DNA of 57,126 bases from Catenovulum sp. 2E275 (lineage in GTDB: Bacteria; Pseudomonadota; Gammaproteobacteria; Enterobacterales; Alteromonadaceae). Shown here in pieces: positions 46,710 to 56,388 of this stretch. Position 1 is the first letter of the stretch; the number at the start of each line of letters is the position of its first letter. Made by a program: the position numbers and the translations under genes. The DNA lies in NCBI RefSeq assembly GCF_025515275.1, contig NZ_JAOPFU010000027.1:1-57126 (forward strand). Direction: 5' to 3'. The notes under the pieces are model-generated. The model saw only the letters and a program-made list of their open reading frames with translations. It had not been told where the DNA came from and made no database searches.

Positions 46710-48992
46710 ATGTTTAATACTAAAAAAACGCTTTTGTTTACGGCTGTTACGGCGGCTTTATCTTCAAATGCTTTTGCCGCAGAAGAAGAATTAGAAACTT
46801 TAGAAACAACAGTAGTACAAGCTGCATCAGAAGAGTTAAAACAAGCTCAAGGTGTATCTGTTATTACTGAAGAAGAATTTAAGCGTCGTCCTGTAACCAA
46901 TGATATTGCTGAATTGGTAAAAACCATGCCGGGTATTAACTTAACAGGTAATTCAAGCTCAGGTCAGTATGGTAATAAACGTCAAATTGATATTCGTGGT
47001 ATGGGGCCTGAAAACACCTTAATTTTAATTGATGGTAAACCTGTATTATCTCGTAACTCAGTAAAAATGGGCCGTTCGGGTGAAAGAAATACCCAAGGTG
47101 ATAGCAACTGGGTTCCGCCTGAAGCAATTGAAAGCATTGAGGTCATTCGTGGTCCGGCGGCTGCGCGTTATGGCTCTGGTGCATCTGGTGGTGTGATTAA
47201 TATTATTACTAAATCACCAGAAGTCGCTTCAACTTCAATCACTTTACAAACTGAAATTCCAGAAAACGAATATGAAGGTAGTAATAAGAGAATCAATATT
47301 GTTAGCAGTTCACCATTAACTGAGCGTTTTTCACAACGTACGGTGTTGAGTTATAACAAGCAAGAAGCTGATGATCCTGAATTAAACTTAGATTTTGCTG
47401 AAAATGATGCAGATGATGAGGGTAACTTCACTCAACAAGTGGGTGCAGGCCGTGAAGGGGTAGAAAACATTGATTTTCGTTCTTTAGTGCGTTTTGACCA
47501 AAATGAAAATCACAGATGGGACTTTGAATTTGGTTATAGCCGTCAGGGCAATGAATATGCTGGAGATAATGCGTTTCAGGGTATTAACGTACCAGTTGAT
47601 GAAAACGGTGACCCAATTGGAAGTGAACAAGCTGATCCAGAAAGTACAGATGCTTATGATTTAATCGGTGAAGAAACCACAGTTATGCAGCGCCGTACTT
47701 TTGCGGTAACGCATAATGGTACTTATGATTTTGGTGATTCATTCAGCTATATCCAATATGAAGGCACATCCAATACGCGTTTAGGCGAAGGGGCTGCTGG
47801 CGGTGGTGAAGGCCGCATTAATAGTTTGGATATGGTTACGATTAAACTTGCTAATATTACCGCAAAAACAGAATGGAATATTCCACTTAACTTAGCAGGT
47901 TTTAATCAAACTGCTACTTTTGGTGCTGAGATCCGTCAAGAAACTTTAGAAGATGGTATTAGTAACCAATCCGGTATCAATTTAGCAGAAGGTGAAGAGA
48001 TTGAAGGCACTGTAGATGCAGAAGACAGACCTTCTGAAACTGATGCAACCTTAATCGGTTTATATGTTGAAGATAACATTATGTTATCTGAATCAATTAC
48101 TTTAACACCGGGCATTCGTTTTGATAATCATAGCGAAGCCGGCACAAATGTATCACCTAGTTTAAATGCTTCATGGCAAGCTACGCCAAATGTTGTGGTT
48201 CAAGGTGGTATTAGCCGTGCATTTAAAGCACCTAATTTATACCAATTAAACCCTAACTATGTTTATACCACTCGTGGTAATGGTTGTCCGGTTGATTTTC
48301 CAAGTTTAGGCAGTGGTTGTTCAATTGTTGGTAACCCAGACTTATCACACGAAACCTCAATTAATAAAGAGCTTGGGATCAACTATACCAATGAATCAGG
48401 CTTAAATGCAGGCATTACATACTTCCATAACGACTATAAAGATAAAATTGGTACAGGCAATGTGCCTCCTGAGTATGTATTACCGGGCGGCAGCAATGGT
48501 CAGGTTCAGGTATTTAAATGGTATAACGTTCCGGAAGCTGTGATTTCTGGTTTAGAAGGTAACTTATTATTACCAATTACTGAATCAGTTGAATGGTCAA
48601 CTAACTTTACGGTAATGCTTGAATCAGAAGACAAACAAACCGGTCAACCTTTATCTATAGTGCCTGATTACACTGTTAACTCATTATTAAGCTGGCAAGC
48701 AACAGACGCTTTAGAGTTAGTCTTGAGTGCTCAGCATTATGGTAAAACAGAAAGTCCAACAGCAAGCACCACATCAGGTTCAGAAATAGAACCAATCGAC
48801 AGAGATGCTTACACCATAGTTAACTTTAACTCAATTTATCAGTTCAACGAAAACTTAAGATTTAACTTATCAGTTAAAAACTTTATTAATACTGAAATTA
48901 AACGTGAAGGTACGCAGGCATCAAATGCAGGTGCAAATACATACAACGAACCGGGAAGAAGCTTCTTAATATCAGCTACTTACCAATTTTAA
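46710..48992 (+). CDS. fepA: FepA-type TonB-dependent ferric-siderophore receptor
   Basis: A 760-residue outer-membrane receptor. A signal peptide ends at SNAFA. A TonB-box-like ETTVVQA segment is near residues 30-36, the plug domain has DIRGMGPENTLILIDG and VIRGPAAARYGSGASGGVINIITK (long match, given by its key parts), and a 22-strand barrel ends in the C-terminal Phe of SATYQF. The plug motif is FepA-like, pointing to a catecholate siderophore, but no siderophore synthesis genes are here. AGGA precedes the ATG. It is followed by a hairpin that separates it from the TonB2 operon. Confidence 0.9.
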   Translation: MFNTKKTLLFTAVTAALSSNAFAAEEELETLETTVVQAASEELKQAQGVSVITEEEFKRRPVTNDIAELVKTMPGINLTGNSSSGQYGNKRQIDIRGMGPENTLILIDGKPVLSRNSVKMGRSGERNTQGDSNWVPPEAIESIEVIRGPAAARYGSGASGGVINIITKSPEVASTSITLQTEIPENEYEGSNKRINIVSSSPLTERFSQRTVLSYNKQEADDPELNLDFAENDADDEGNFTQQVGAGREGVENIDFRSLVRFDQNENHRWDFEFGYSRQGNEYAGDNAFQGINVPVDENGDPIGSEQADPESTDAYDLIGEETTVMQRRTFAVTHNGTYDFGDSFSYIQYEGTSNTRLGEGAAGGGEGRINSLDMVTIKLANITAKTEWNIPLNLAGFNQTATFGAEIRQETLEDGISNQSGINLAEGEEIEGTVDAEDRPSETDATLIGLYVEDNIMLSESITLTPGIRFDNHSEAGTNVSPSLNASWQATPNVVVQGGISRAFKAPNLYQLNPNYVYTTRGNGCPVDFPSLGSGCSIVGNPDLSHETSINKELGINYTNESGLNAGITYFHNDYKDKIGTGNVPPEYVLPGGSNGQVQVFKWYNVPEAVISGLEGNLLLPITESVEWSTNFTVMLESEDKQTGQPLSIVPDYTVNSLLSWQATDALELVLSAQHYGKTESPTASTTSGSEIEPIDRDAYTIVNFNSIYQFNENLRFNLSVKNFINTEIKREGTQASNAGANTYNEPGRSFLISATYQF

Positions 48993-49010
48993 GTTAGAAG
49001 GATAGGGAAC

Positions 49011-49044
49011 AATCTCCTTGCTCATTTTGGGCAAGGAGATTTTT
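49011..49044 (+). terminator. Hairpin with T-run that buries the next ribosome-binding site
   Basis: AATCTCCTTGC (49011-49021) pairs perfectly with GCAAGGAGATT (49031-49041), followed by TTT. It resembles an intrinsic terminator after the receptor gene. The right arm also contains AAGGAG (49033-49038), the Shine-Dalgarno of the DUF3450 gene starting at 49051. It may attenuate the TonB2 operon relative to the receptor, or hide the ribosome-binding site until opened. Confidence 0.8.
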
Positions 49045-49050
49045 ACGTAT

Positions 49051-49845
49051 ATGACAAGTAAACAATTTAACCCAATTTATCGCAATTTAGCGGCTGTTTT
49101 GGTTTTAACCTCAGCCTCTTTTAATGGTTTGGCAAACCAAACTGTTACTTCGCAAATTGATGATTTAACCGAAAAGTGGCTGCAAATTGAGCAGCAAGAG
49201 CGCAACTTAGTTTTAAACTGGCAACAACAAAAACCATCGCTTGAACAAAGAGTTAAACTTTTACAAGCCGAAAAAGCACAATTAGAAGCCATTTTAGCGC
49301 AAAGCACTCAAAACCAAGACGATGTTGAAAACAAGCGAAACGAACTGTTAGAGCAGCAAAATAAACTGGAAGCTGAGCAAAATCAGTTAGCTGACGCTTT
49401 GTCTGGCTTACAAGCTAAGTTAGATAGCAAATATCAGGCTTTGCCAGAGCCGGTTAAAACTTTGTGGGATGCAGAACAAGCCCAGTTAGATGATCAAGCG
49501 CAGGCTTCGGCTCAATTACAGGTATTAATTGCTAAATTATCTCGCCTTGCTCAGTTTAATGATCAGCTAACCATAAATGAAACCTTGATGAGCGCACCTG
49601 ATGGTAAAGATGTCATGGTGAAGCAATTGTATCTTGGTGCTGGGATGAGTTGGTTTACTAATTCAACCGGACAATATCGCGGTTATGGCAAAGTCAAAGA
49701 AGCTCAGTGGGTTTGGCAATTTGATGACTCAATTGATCCAGAGCCGATTTTAAAAGCCATTGCAATTTATGAAAAACGCGAAACGCCATCTTTTGTTAAA
49801 TTACCAATTCAGTTGTCAGCATCAGGCGTTAAGGAGCAAAACTAA
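49051..49845 (+). CDS. DUF3450 periplasmic coiled-coil protein
   Basis: A 264-residue exported protein with a signal peptide (about 1-30, ending NGLANQ). A long Gln/Leu-rich coiled coil (about 35-140) leads to a C-terminal domain with YLGAGMSWFTNSTGQYRGYG. It matches the DUF3450 protein that opens the Vibrio ttpC-exbB2-exbD2-tonB2 cluster. The ATG at 49051 has AAGGAG at good distance; an upstream TTG is inside the hairpin loop. The stop codon overlaps the ttpC start (TAATG). Confidence 0.87.
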   Translation: MTSKQFNPIYRNLAAVLVLTSASFNGLANQTVTSQIDDLTEKWLQIEQQERNLVLNWQQQKPSLEQRVKLLQAEKAQLEAILAQSTQNQDDVENKRNELLEQQNKLEAEQNQLADALSGLQAKLDSKYQALPEPVKTLWDAEQAQLDDQAQASAQLQVLIAKLSRLAQFNDQLTINETLMSAPDGKDVMVKQLYLGAGMSWFTNSTGQYRGYGKVKEAQWVWQFDDSIDPEPILKAIAIYEKRETPSFVKLPIQLSASGVKEQN

Positions 49846-51116
49846 TGCGTAAAATTTTATTAAGTTGCTTGCTTTTACCTGTTGTCGCTTTTGCTGGTCA
49901 GCTTGAAGAAAATATGGTTAATAAAATTAATCAGGCAAACCGTAATTTAGCTGCAACAGAAAAAAACATTAACCAAGAATCTGTCAGGCTGAGTAAAGCG
50001 CTATCTAAATTAGAGCAAAGTGTTTTAGAGCTTCGCAATAAAACTGCAGTCGCCCGTCGTAAAATGGATGAACGCACGCTTGGCTTAACTCAACTAGAAA
50101 GCCGCTTAGATAGTTGGAAAAAACAACAGGTTTTTCAAAGCAATTTATTAGACCGGTTTTTACAACAACAAGGCGTGTCGTATAGCCAATTAACTCAGTT
50201 AAGTTTTAACGATAAGTTAAGTCAGGTTGAACAGAATTTAGCTCAACTGGAGCAAAAATTAATTCCAAACTGGCAAACCAGCAAATTGATTTTGACCAAT
50301 GGGGAAGTAACTCAGGCAAACGTATTATCCGTAGGCCCGGTTAACTGGTTTATTGATACTGAAAATCAAATTGCGGGTTTGGCAAGTTGGCAAAATAACT
50401 TATTAACGGCACAAGCTAATTTAGATTCAAACCAGTATGACGATTTGCAAACTTTGTTAACTGCACAATCGGGTGAATTGGTATTAGACCCTACTTTAGG
50501 CCGAGCTGTGACTAAATCGCAAGCTGAAGAAGGTATGGTTGAGCATGTGGTTAAAGGCGGTATTTGGGTTGTGCCAATTTTAGTATTTGCCTTGATTGCA
50601 ACAATTATTTGTTTATTTAAAGTAGCTCAATTATGGCGCTTACCACAAGTGGTTAGAGTTAATTCAGTTAACACCATCAATACACTAAGTGCCTCTTTTA
50701 AAGGTATGCAACTTGCACTGTATAACGTAGCCAGACAAGCCGTAAATGCTAACGACAGAGACGACCAGCTATTTATGCAGCTTCAGCATGATAAACACCA
50801 GCTTGAAAAATGGACCAATACCATCGCCATTACCGCCGCGGTTGCACCTTTATTGGGCTTGTTAGGTACGGTTAGTGGGATGATTGAAACCTTTAGAATG
50901 ATGACCTCATTTGGTTCAAGTGATCCTGAAGTTATCTCTGGTGGTATCGCCAAAGCATTAGTGACTACTGAACTGGGTTTAGTGGTTGCGATTCCGGCAT
51001 TAATTTTAAATGCGGTGTTATCACGTAAAGCCAAGCGTTATTACGATGATTTAGAAGGCTTTGCGCTGGTATTAAGTAATGATAAATCCAACGCTCAAGA
51101 GGATGCAAAATCATGA
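49845..51116 (+). CDS. ttpC: TtpC-type TonB2 accessory protein (ExbB-like C-terminus)
   Basis: A 423-residue protein with a signal peptide, a periplasmic coiled-coil region (about 20-230) and a C-terminal MotA/TolQ/ExbB-type domain. The membrane helices lie at about 240-260, 325-345 and 370-395, with PLLGLLGTVSGMIETF as the signature. TtpC is needed for TonB2-dependent siderophore transport in Vibrio. It overlaps its neighbours by 1 bp upstream and 4 bp downstream (ATGA), so it is tightly coupled in the operon. Confidence 0.9.
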   Translation: MRKILLSCLLLPVVAFAGQLEENMVNKINQANRNLAATEKNINQESVRLSKALSKLEQSVLELRNKTAVARRKMDERTLGLTQLESRLDSWKKQQVFQSNLLDRFLQQQGVSYSQLTQLSFNDKLSQVEQNLAQLEQKLIPNWQTSKLILTNGEVTQANVLSVGPVNWFIDTENQIAGLASWQNNLLTAQANLDSNQYDDLQTLLTAQSGELVLDPTLGRAVTKSQAEEGMVEHVVKGGIWVVPILVFALIATIICLFKVAQLWRLPQVVRVNSVNTINTLSASFKGMQLALYNVARQAVNANDRDDQLFMQLQHDKHQLEKWTNTIAITAAVAPLLGLLGTVSGMIETFRMMTSFGSSDPEVISGGIAKALVTTELGLVVAIPALILNAVLSRKAKRYYDDLEGFALVLSNDKSNAQEDAKS

Positions 51117-51511
51117 TAGAACAAATGATCTCTAACTGGTTGTGCTGGGTGATGTTGGTTGTCGCCTGGTTTGCCTATCAGCAAATATTTCTGCTTTATG
51201 TTCAAAAAAATGAGCAAGAATTGATTGGCGCTGACGACCAAACGATTAGTGGTAAACAAATGCTGCCTAACGTATTAGTGGGCGCATTACCTTTAATGGG
51301 ATTACTTGGCACAATTGCCGGTTTACAAGATAGTTTTGTTGGCATGATGACCGCTGGTGTCGATAGCCAGATTGTGAGCGGTGGTATTGCCGATGCGTTA
51401 TTAACGACCCAACTTGGCTTAGTGCTGGCGATTCCGGGCTGGTTGTCATTGGTATTTGTTAATGCCGCGATTAAAAAAGCACAAGTAGGTGGAAAAATTA
51501 GCCATGCCTAG
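51113..51511 (+). CDS. exbB: ExbB-type proton channel subunit
   Basis: A 132-residue short ExbB of the TonB2 group. It keeps the core helices with PLMGLLGTIAGLQDSF and GGIADALLTTQLGLVLAIPGW. The short form lacks the long cytoplasmic loop of ExbB1. It works with ExbD as the proton channel energising TonB. It overlaps ttpC by 4 bp and exbD by 8 bp. Confidence 0.92.
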   Translation: MIEQMISNWLCWVMLVVAWFAYQQIFLLYVQKNEQELIGADDQTISGKQMLPNVLVGALPLMGLLGTIAGLQDSFVGMMTAGVDSQIVSGGIADALLTTQLGLVLAIPGWLSLVFVNAAIKKAQVGGKISHA

Positions 51512-51911
51512 TCGATTACAAAGAAGGTTGGAAAACCAGCAAAGTCAGGGAATCGATATGTCCCCCTTGTTGGATGTGGTGTTTATTTTGCTGATATTTT
51601 TTATTGTCTCTACTGTGTTTGTTAAAGAAACCGGAGTTGAGGTTGATAAACCTCAGGCAATTTCGGCACAAAAGCTTGATCAGCAATCTTTATTACTGGC
51701 GATTACTAATACCGGCGAAGTGATGTTTGATGGCGCAAATGTTGGTGTAAGTGGTGTAAGAGCTGTGATAGAGCAAAACATAGCAGAAGATAAACCTGTT
51801 GTGATTCAGGCTGATAAAGCAGTACCAGCCGAAACCTTAGTACAAGTGATTGACGAAGCTAAATTAGCAGGCGCTCACAGCGTTAACATTGCGACTTTAG
51901 TTCAAAAATAA
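51504..51911 (+). CDS. exbD: ExbD-type energy-transduction subunit
   Basis: A 135-residue protein. The N-terminal membrane helix carries the essential Asp in MSPLLDVVFILLIFFIVS. A periplasmic domain follows, ending AKLAGAHSVNIAT. I chose the ATG at 51504 with AGGTGGA about ten bases before it; a GTG at 51489 would add five residues. It forms the TonB-energising complex with ExbB and TtpC. Confidence 0.93.
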   Translation: MPSRLQRRLENQQSQGIDMSPLLDVVFILLIFFIVSTVFVKETGVEVDKPQAISAQKLDQQSLLLAITNTGEVMFDGANVGVSGVRAVIEQNIAEDKPVVIQADKAVPAETLVQVIDEAKLAGAHSVNIATLVQK

Positions 51912-51932
51912 CGGACTTACAGGAGATTAAGC

Positions 51933-52553
51933 ATGGTTAAAAAAATCAACGCATCCCTAATCAGTACCGGTATTTTAGGCAGTGCTTTAGCCATTTTATG
52001 GATCGGATACGCCTTAACTGGCGATAAATCCCCCGAGCTTGAAGTGCGCCAACTTGATATTTCGGTCACACCTCCGCCACCGCCGCCACCACAAAGTCAG
52101 CAAGTAATCGAGCAGACTGAGTTAACTATGCAGGTTGAAGGTGACGGCGCAGCGATTGAAATGGCCGATTTAAAAGTTGATCCGGATATTGAAATAGAAA
52201 AGCCGGATATGCCACAAGTTAAAATGACGCAAACTAAATGGGACATGCCAGAGATAGATTGGGACGCTTATAAACTGAGTGATTTAGATAGCAAACCTTC
52301 GTTATTAACACCGGTTAAAATCCGTTTTCCAAAACGGCTTGAGCGTCAGGGCATTACAAAAGTTGTGGTTAAACTGGATGTGATGATTGATGAAAAAGGC
52401 GATGTCACTTTAATTGATATTGTTGAAAACCCTTACCATGAACTTAACCGTGAAATTCATCGGTTTGTTGCTGGCAGTAAATTCACGTCTCCTTATAAAG
52501 GCAGCCAAGCAGTTAGAGCAAGGTTTATCTGGCCTGTGGTGATAGAAGCCTAA
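51933..52553 (+). CDS. tonB: TonB2-type energy transducer
   Basis: A 206-residue TonB. An N-terminal membrane anchor (about 10-28) is followed by a short proline run (VTPPPPPPPQ), an acidic spacer with repeated Asp-Met-Pro/Glu-Lys-Pro pieces, and a C-terminal TonB domain (about 125-206) with RFPKRLERQGI and KLDVMIDEKGDVTLI. The short Pro spacer is as in TonB2. It delivers energy to the FepA-type receptor. AGGAGA precedes the ATG. Confidence 0.92.
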   Translation: MVKKINASLISTGILGSALAILWIGYALTGDKSPELEVRQLDISVTPPPPPPPQSQQVIEQTELTMQVEGDGAAIEMADLKVDPDIEIEKPDMPQVKMTQTKWDMPEIDWDAYKLSDLDSKPSLLTPVKIRFPKRLERQGITKVVVKLDVMIDEKGDVTLIDIVENPYHELNREIHRFVAGSKFTSPYKGSQAVRARFIWPVVIEA

Positions 52554-52567
52554 TTGGAATTTTTACA

Positions 52568-53959
52568 ATGAATTATAAATTAAATATTAAAAAAATATTA
52601 TTGCTGGGTTTAACGGGTTGCTTATTTAGCAAACTGGTTTACGCAGATCAAATAACCGTAAAACTGGCTGATCCAAGCTGGACATTTGAGCTTAAAAATG
52701 GGCCTCATTCGGCTCAATTTAATGACAGACGTAATAAAATATCGCGTGATGAAAGTAAGTTTATTCATAGTATTCAGCCAGCTTTAAGCGCTAAAGAATA
52801 CAATAAAGTAATCGCTGAATTTGATAAATTCACCGCTGAAACTAACGGTGAGTTTAGCCCAAGTTTAAATGAGTTATTAGGCCAAGTTTTATTAAGCGCT
52901 AAGCAATATGATAAAGCAGAACAAACCTTATTAACTGCGGTTAATACATTGCCTAACTCAGCAATTGCTCACAGTAGTTTGAGCATGGTTTACATGATTA
53001 AACAGGATTATAAAAATGCGCAGCGTCATTTAGTTAAAACCATAGAATTAGGGCAAATTGATGCTCAAGTTTATGGTCAACTTGCGTATGTTAATTTACA
53101 GCTAGGTTTACCGGTAACCGCCATTAGTGGTTACCAAAATGCGCTGATGCTGGAGCCTGAAAACAAGCAGTGGTATCAGGGATTATTGTACGCGTATATT
53201 GCATCTGATTCGGTTGCGCAGGCCAATAATATTATTGAAGAAATGCTGACCAGCGAGCCAGACAATAAACAGCTTTGGCTACAAAGAGGACAAATTGCGT
53301 TAAAGCAGGGCAATCCTAAAAAAGCGATTAGCAGTTTAGAAACTGCACACTCAATTGCTGGCTCAGATTTAGATAATTTAATCACCTTAGCTAAATTGCA
53401 TATCACAGACGGTAGCAGTGCCAGAGCTGTTGAAATTGTGAGTCAAAATATAAAAACCTTTACGGCCAGTAAAAATGAGCAAGCTTTTGCAACGTTAAGT
53501 AGCATTGCCAGTTATTTATCCGCCAAACAAAATTGGACAGAGTTAAGCCAATTAGTGAAAGCGGTTAAACAGCAAAAACTAACCGCCAGTCAACAGGTTG
53601 AGTTTAATATTACCGAAGCAAAATTGGTTTTATCACAAAACAATACCAAGCAAGCCAGACGTTTGTTAGAACAAGCTTTGGATAAAAATCCGGCTTCTGG
53701 TGAAGCTTTGCTGATGCTGGCTGGCATTCATCGCAATGCTGACAATTCAGATAAAGCCAATATTTATTATGTTAGGGCAGAGGCTTTGCCTAAATATCAG
53801 GAAACTGCACGTTTAGGCCGAGCTCAAATTGCAATTAATCAAAAAAATTATCAGCAAGCTTTAGATATTTTACGCAAGGTTTACCAAAGCAATCCAGCTC
53901 GAAGTGACTTAGTTGCCAATATCAAATCACTTGAAAATTTGCTTAAAAATACAGGTTAA
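52568..53959 (+). CDS. TPR-repeat periplasmic protein of the TonB2 cluster
   Basis: A 463-residue protein with a signal peptide (about 1-26, ending KLVYADQ). Most of the rest is TPR-like helical repeats, for example LLSAKQYDKAEQTLLTAVNTL and YFQALDIL-type pairs. It corresponds in position to the TPR gene after tonB2 in Vibrio clusters. It starts 14 bp after the tonB stop. Likely a periplasmic scaffold; the exact role is unknown. Confidence 0.87.
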   Translation: MNYKLNIKKILLLGLTGCLFSKLVYADQITVKLADPSWTFELKNGPHSAQFNDRRNKISRDESKFIHSIQPALSAKEYNKVIAEFDKFTAETNGEFSPSLNELLGQVLLSAKQYDKAEQTLLTAVNTLPNSAIAHSSLSMVYMIKQDYKNAQRHLVKTIELGQIDAQVYGQLAYVNLQLGLPVTAISGYQNALMLEPENKQWYQGLLYAYIASDSVAQANNIIEEMLTSEPDNKQLWLQRGQIALKQGNPKKAISSLETAHSIAGSDLDNLITLAKLHITDGSSARAVEIVSQNIKTFTASKNEQAFATLSSIASYLSAKQNWTELSQLVKAVKQQKLTASQQVEFNITEAKLVLSQNNTKQARRLLEQALDKNPASGEALLMLAGIHRNADNSDKANIYYVRAEALPKYQETARLGRAQIAINQKNYQQALDILRKVYQSNPARSDLVANIKSLENLLKNTG

Positions 53960-53975
53960 TTCAGAGCATATATTG

Positions 53976-54266
53976 ATGAAATTAGAATCTTTTTTGGCTA
54001 AACCTGCGATTAATGTGAGTATCCGCACGATTTTAGCAATCCTTGGTGGTTACAGTTTATCGGCTGCGCTGAGCTTACTACTGGCATCTTTTGCTGGGCT
54101 AGATGGACGCGAATCTGAAGTATTTATCCGCATGATATTTTTTATTAGCTACACAGTGACCATTATTTGGACATTCTCTGTGAACAGCGAGCGTAAAATT
54201 ATCACTCAGATGTGTTTATTAAACGTGCTACTTTGGTTAGCGGTTTTATTGACTGGCGAGGCATAA
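53976..54266 (+). CDS. DUF3649 small membrane protein
   Basis: A 96-residue membrane protein with three predicted helices (about 15-38, 52-70, 76-93), including LAILGGYSLSAALSLLLAS. It matches the DUF3649 family, which precedes PepSY membrane proteins in iron-uptake loci. The ATG at 53976 is preferred over an upstream in-frame TTG inside the TPR gene. It ends one base before the next start. Confidence 0.8.
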   Translation: MKLESFLAKPAINVSIRTILAILGGYSLSAALSLLLASFAGLDGRESEVFIRMIFFISYTVTIIWTFSVNSERKIITQMCLLNVLLWLAVLLTGEA

Positions 54267-54267
54267 G

Positions 54268-56388
54268 ATGAAAGGTAGTTTACGTCAGTCTATGACATGG
54301 CTTCATACTTGGAGCACAATTATTGCCGGTTGGATTTTATTCGCGATCTTTTTAACCGGTACATTGTCGTTTTTCAGAATTGAAATTAATCATTGGATGG
54401 AGCCTGAGTTACATCAGTCGGCACCAGATGAAAACTCAGTTTATGTGGCTTACGATTATTTAAAAGCAAATGCACCGCAGGCAACCAGCTGGCAAATTAG
54501 TTTACCGGATGAAAGAGAACGGGCGATTAGCCTGTCTTGGCAACAACCGGTTGTCGTATCTGAGCAAGCTCAACAAAACAATCGTCAGCGTCGCGGACAA
54601 AATGCAGAGCGTCAATCTGTTGTTAGAGACAGCGGTGGTGAAAATGCTCAAGGGCAAGCTGGCAATCGACAAAGCCGTATGCAAAATGGTGAACAGCAAG
54701 CGGGCAACGCTAATCGTTCAAACCGTCAAAATGCAGATAATTCAGCACGAACTGAGCGTCAAAATGGTCAGCAAAATCGCCAAGCAAGCCAAAATGCTCA
54801 ACCACAAAACCAGCAAGGTGAACAACGTGGTGGTAATGGCCGGATGCGCAAGTTAATTGATGCTCAAACCGGAGAAGAAATCACCCCAAGAGAAACTGCA
54901 GGCGGTAACTTTTTATACCGTTTCCACTTTATGTTTTATGGTATGGACAGAGATCTCGCTTATATTTTAGTCGGGATTGTGAGCATGATGATGCTGGTTG
55001 GTATTATCAGCGGCATTATTATGCACCGTAAAATATTTACTGACTTTTTTGCTTTTAGACCTAAAAAGAAATTATTAACTTGGATTGATGGCCATGCGAT
55101 TACCGCTGTATTGGCTTTACCCTTTCATATTATGATTACTTTTTCCGGTTTATTATTAATTGCCGGTGCTTTTTTACCTTGGAATGGAGAACCCAGACAC
55201 AGAGGTGATCGCAATGGCGGCGAAGCACCACAGGTTCAATATGTTGAAAAAGACTTTTCGCAAACCCCGCCGTTTGAAAAAATGTTTTTATATGCAGAGC
55301 AAAAATGGGGAACAGAAGTAACCAGTATCAGTATTTCTGAACCGGGCACGGATAAAGCCGAATATGCACTGCGTGGTAATAACCGAGTGACGTTAAGCTC
55401 TGGCCGAAGTGGCTCTGAAACCATTACTTTTGATAATACTTTTATTGAAACGGGTGAGCCGGTTAAAACCGAGCCGGGACGCGAAGCTGAAAATACCGCT
55501 CAGGCAATTTATAACTATTTTGATATGCTGCATCAGGCTCGCTTTGCCGATACAGTCACCCGTTGGCTACTATTTATTGCCGGCATCATGGGTACTATCA
55601 TGGTCGGAACCGGCTCTATTTTATGGGCAGTTAAACGCAGTAAAAAACAATCTGGCCAATTTGGATTTGAGTTAGTTAAAGGGTCTAACATTGGTACAAT
55701 TGCTGGTTTATTAGTGGCCTGCGGCGCTTATTTTTGGGCTAACAGGTTAATTCCGGCACAAATGGCTGAGCGTGACCATCTCGAAATTAGCGTGTTTTTT
55801 GGTGTTTGGGCGGTTTGTATTGTGGCTGGTTTACTCTGGCGAAATAATAAAAACTGGCTGGTGCAGTTAAGTATCACTGGGGTTTTATTTACATTAATTC
55901 CGGTACTGGATTCATTGACTTCACCTGTTGGATTAATTTATGCGCTGCAAACTGGTGATTGGTTACGGCTTGGTTTTAATTTATGTTGTTTATTAATTGC
56001 AACCACAGTTTGGGCTGCGGTGTATTATATTGCCTTGGTTAAACCAAAACGCACGCCAAAAACGGACAAATCAGAGCCGCAATCTAAAACAACGGCTAAA
56101 TCAGACAATGCCAGTAAAGCCGCATTAATTGCCCGTAAAGCTAAAGAAGCAAGAGCTGCGCAGGCTAACCGGACTCAAGCAAAGCAGGAGCAAGCTGAAA
56201 ATAGTACAACTGTTTCAGCCAGTTCAACGGCTACTAAACCGACATCCGATGAAAAATTAAGTAAAGCTGCGTTAATTGCCCGTAAGGCAAAAGCCGCAAG
56301 AGAGGCTCAAAAAGCCCAGCAGACTACGCAAGAACATCTCAGTTCTGAACAGGATAACGAGTTAAATAATGCCGGAGGTAAAGCATGA
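54268..56388 (+). CDS. PepSY-domain membrane protein with Q/N-rich insert and K/A repeat tail
   Basis: A 706-residue PepSY-associated membrane protein, like PiuB/FpvG-type proteins linked to periplasmic iron release. The N-terminal helix (about 16-37) is followed by a long Gln/Asn/Arg-rich insert (about 99-191), then helices with the His-containing FHFMFYGM, IIMHRKIF and ALPFHIMITFSG motifs, a periplasmic PepSY part and further helices at about 428-450, 475-495, 505-525 and 530-600. The charged C-terminal tail has two copies of SKAALIARKAK. Reduction of ferric-siderophore is the family's expected job; it is not proved here. It overlaps the DUF3325 gene by 4 bp. Confidence 0.88.
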   Translation: MKGSLRQSMTWLHTWSTIIAGWILFAIFLTGTLSFFRIEINHWMEPELHQSAPDENSVYVAYDYLKANAPQATSWQISLPDERERAISLSWQQPVVVSEQAQQNNRQRRGQNAERQSVVRDSGGENAQGQAGNRQSRMQNGEQQAGNANRSNRQNADNSARTERQNGQQNRQASQNAQPQNQQGEQRGGNGRMRKLIDAQTGEEITPRETAGGNFLYRFHFMFYGMDRDLAYILVGIVSMMMLVGIISGIIMHRKIFTDFFAFRPKKKLLTWIDGHAITAVLALPFHIMITFSGLLLIAGAFLPWNGEPRHRGDRNGGEAPQVQYVEKDFSQTPPFEKMFLYAEQKWGTEVTSISISEPGTDKAEYALRGNNRVTLSSGRSGSETITFDNTFIETGEPVKTEPGREAENTAQAIYNYFDMLHQARFADTVTRWLLFIAGIMGTIMVGTGSILWAVKRSKKQSGQFGFELVKGSNIGTIAGLLVACGAYFWANRLIPAQMAERDHLEISVFFGVWAVCIVAGLLWRNNKNWLVQLSITGVLFTLIPVLDSLTSPVGLIYALQTGDWLRLGFNLCCLLIATTVWAAVYYIALVKPKRTPKTDKSEPQSKTTAKSDNASKAALIARKAKEARAAQANRTQAKQEQAENSTTVSASSTATKPTSDEKLSKAALIARKAKAAREAQKAQQTTQEHLSSEQDNELNNAGGKA

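Noticed and set aside
54550-54850. Low-complexity stretch as a frameshift or junk insertion
   Set aside because: The reading frame is continuous through it with conserved PepSY helices on both sides, so it is a coded linker.
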